Assembly (NCBI GenBank): GCA_010030605.1
Contig: RHCK01000121.1
Coordinates: 1-5,671, forward strand
Direction: 5' to 3'
Source of the DNA: Acidimicrobiia bacterium
GTDB lineage: Bacteria; Actinomycetota; Acidimicrobiia; Acidimicrobiales; Ilumatobacteraceae
Length of the DNA stretch: 5,671 bases
The translations under genes and the position numbers were made by a program. The notes under the pieces are model-generated. The model saw only the letters and a list, made by a program, of their open reading frames with translations. It did not search any database and was not told where the DNA came from. The first letter of the stretch is position 1. The number at the start of each line of letters is the position of its first letter. Of this stretch, positions 4,571 through 5,671 are shown piece by piece.

Positions 4571-5294
4571 GAGTGGTGCAACTCTAGGTGGGAATACGTC
4601 CCGATTCGACGTGGTGGCCTTCGATGCGGACGACACGTTGTGGCACAGCGAGGATGGATTTCACGCGGCGGAGAACACTTTCTGCGAACTGGTGCGTCCG
4701 TTCGTCACGGAAGGGGTCGATCTTCGCGCGGTTCTCACCGCGACCGAGCGGGTGAATCTGCCGACGTATGGCTACGGCGTCAAGGCCTTCGGACTTTCCA
4801 TGTTGGAAGCGGCGATCTCGGTGTCCGAAGGACGCGTGTCCTCCGACGTTCTGGAGAAATTGCTGTCCGTCATCCGCGAACTCTTGCTCGCCCCGGTTCG
4901 CCTGTTGCCCGGTGTCGCCGAAGTCATCGTCGACCTGGCGAAAGATCACCGAGTGGCGATCATCACCAAGGGCGATCTCGTTCATCAGACGCGCAAGGTG
5001 TCCACGAGTGGCATCGATCATCTTTTCGACCATGTGGAGATCGTCCTGGAAAAGGACGTTCCGACCTACGAGCGAGTTCTTCGCGAGATAGACGTGGAGC
5101 CACACCGTTTCTGCATGGTCGGCAACTCGGTGAAGAGCGACGCGCTTCCGGTGCTCGAACTGGGAGGACACGCCGTGCACGTTCCGTACCGCGTGCTCTG
5201 GGAACTGGAGAGGGCCGAGCACCCCGTGAATCATCCCCGCTTCGGTCAGGTGGAGGCGATCACGGATGTGCCGTCTTGGGTGCGCGGACGATGA
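4569..5294 (+). CDS. HAD-superfamily hydrolase (phosphatase-like)
   Basis: A 241-residue cytoplasmic hydrolase, probably a phosphatase of small phosphorylated metabolites. All four HAD motifs are present: motif I FDADDTLW (18-25) with nucleophile Asp19 and acid/base Asp21, motif II Thr133 in AIITKGD, motif III Lys162 in VLEKD, and motif IV VGNSVKSD (184-191) ending in Asp191. The helical cap lies between motifs I and II (about 28-110), containing YGYGVKAFGLSMLE (67-80), and GGHAVHVPY follows motif IV. The substrate cannot be named. The ATG at 4569 gives a complete first strand (FDVVAFD), with a weak GGAG ribosome site at 4562-4565, three bases before it. GTG codons at 4611/4614 would cut into that strand and are less likely. 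The frame stays open upstream inside the lipoprotein gene but without protein-like content. It diverges from the deacetylase with overlapping start codons. Confidence 0.92.
   Translation: MSGATLGGNTSRFDVVAFDADDTLWHSEDGFHAAENTFCELVRPFVTEGVDLRAVLTATERVNLPTYGYGVKAFGLSMLEAAISVSEGRVSSDVLEKLLSVIRELLLAPVRLLPGVAEVIVDLAKDHRVAIITKGDLVHQTRKVSTSGIDHLFDHVEIVLEKDVPTYERVLREIDVEPHRFCMVGNSVKSDALPVLELGGHAVHVPYRVLWELERAEHPVNHPRFGQVEAITDVPSWVRGR
4581..4586 (-). promoter_or_regulatory. Possible -10 element of the deacetylase lipoprotein gene
   Basis: TAGAGT (complement of 4581-4586) is a TANNNT hexamer ten bases before the ATG at 4570, so a transcript would carry a leader of only a few bases. It lies inside the 5' coding part of the HAD gene. 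No -35 near consensus is seen 16-18 bases further upstream, so support is modest. Confidence 0.35.
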
Positions 5295-5339
5295 GATGTT
5301 CCACCTTTGTCGGGTGTTTCACGGCACAATGGTGAGGTC

Positions 5340-5671
5340 ATGTCTCGTCCTCTCGAAATGCTCTCCACCCTGAATCCCACTCCGGAACAGCCGATTTCGG
5401 CGCAAGAAGCCATGTCTCGGCCGCTGCTGGTGTTGCTGGTGGTCATCGGTGCCTTCATTGCGACTCGGCTGTCGCATCTGATTTTCCGACGAGTGGTGCG
5501 TTTCGTTGCTCGTCGCAGCATCGTGCACCCTTCGCGTTGGTGGCGCACTCCGACCAGGTATCAAGAGCTCGAGCACGGAGAGGTCGGAGAGAATCGACGA
5601 CGTCAACGTGTGGATGCGGCGGCTCGCATGTTGCACCATCTCTTCGCCGTGGTGTTGTGGATCGGTGTGAT
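5340..5671 (+). CDS. MscS-family mechanosensitive channel, N-terminal part
   Basis: The frame is open to the window end: 110 complete codons plus two bases. Residues 29-49 form a hydrophobic helix (LLVLLVVIGAFIATRLSHLIF) followed by basic residues (RRVVRFVARR), typical of a first membrane segment. After a polar loop (about 62-88), the segment NRRRQRVDAAARMLHHLFAV (85-104) leads into VLWIGV at the cut. The pattern RxRQRxxAxxxxLxxxxxVVxW is usual just before the second membrane helix of actinobacterial MscS-like proteins, which open under membrane tension to release solutes. The pore helix and cytoplasmic domain lie outside the window. The ATG at 5340 has a GTGAGG ribosome-like site two bases away. 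A second ATG at 5412 begins another MSRPL, identical to residues 1-5, and would start just before the membrane helix, so the true start is uncertain. The gene follows the HAD gene by 45 bases and may be co-transcribed with it. Confidence 0.75.
   Translation, partial: MSRPLEMLSTLNPTPEQPISAQEAMSRPLLVLLVVIGAFIATRLSHLIFRRVVRFVARRSIVHPSRWWRTPTRYQELEHGEVGENRRRQRVDAAARMLHHLFAVVLWIGV

Overview
The window is a gene-dense stretch of GC-rich DNA, almost entirely coding, with nine protein genes (two cut by the window edges) and no RNA gene, CRISPR array, insertion sequence or integrase that I can see. The GC-rich codon use, a WXG100 (ESAT-6-like) protein, a lipoprotein with a long Thr/Ser linker, the scarcity of Shine-Dalgarno sequences and several starts that look leaderless all point to an actinobacterium. 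The Thr/Ser-linker lipoprotein style suggests an Acidimicrobiia-like lineage, but that is a guess.

Layout, left to right. Positions 1-90 (minus) hold the first 30 residues of a CaiB/BaiF-type CoA-transferase, divergent from a classical short-chain dehydrogenase/reductase at 135-983 (plus). An M20 metallopeptidase-family amidohydrolase follows at 1005-2234 (minus), convergent with the SDR and divergent from a Nudix hydrolase of the YfcD type at 2274-2807 (plus). Then come three plus-strand genes: a lone WXG100 protein (2838-3122), a small YkoF/MTH1187-like thiamin-binding-type protein (3140-3376) and, overlapping it by four bases, a DauR/YheO-type helix-turn-helix protein (3373-3747). A lipoprotein polysaccharide deacetylase (3752-4570, minus) ends 4 bases past the HTH gene. 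Its start codon overlaps that of a divergent HAD-family hydrolase (4569-5294, plus). The window closes with the 5' end of an MscS-type mechanosensitive channel gene (from 5340, plus).

Most of this is ordinary chromosomal housekeeping and catabolism: acyl-CoA and oxidoreductase chemistry, amide hydrolysis, nucleotide or diphosphate sanitation, envelope modification and osmotic protection. The genes do not form one pathway. The only pair with strong evidence of working together is the thiamin-binding-like protein and the HTH protein, which are translationally coupled. They could form a small ligand-sensing/regulatory unit, and this is the best candidate for something little described. Other points of interest are the overlapping divergent start codons at CATG (4568-4571), a recurring -10-like hexamer exactly six bases before four start codons, and a hairpin that would mask the only strong ribosome binding site. 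I see no clear evidence for a wholly new multi-gene system.
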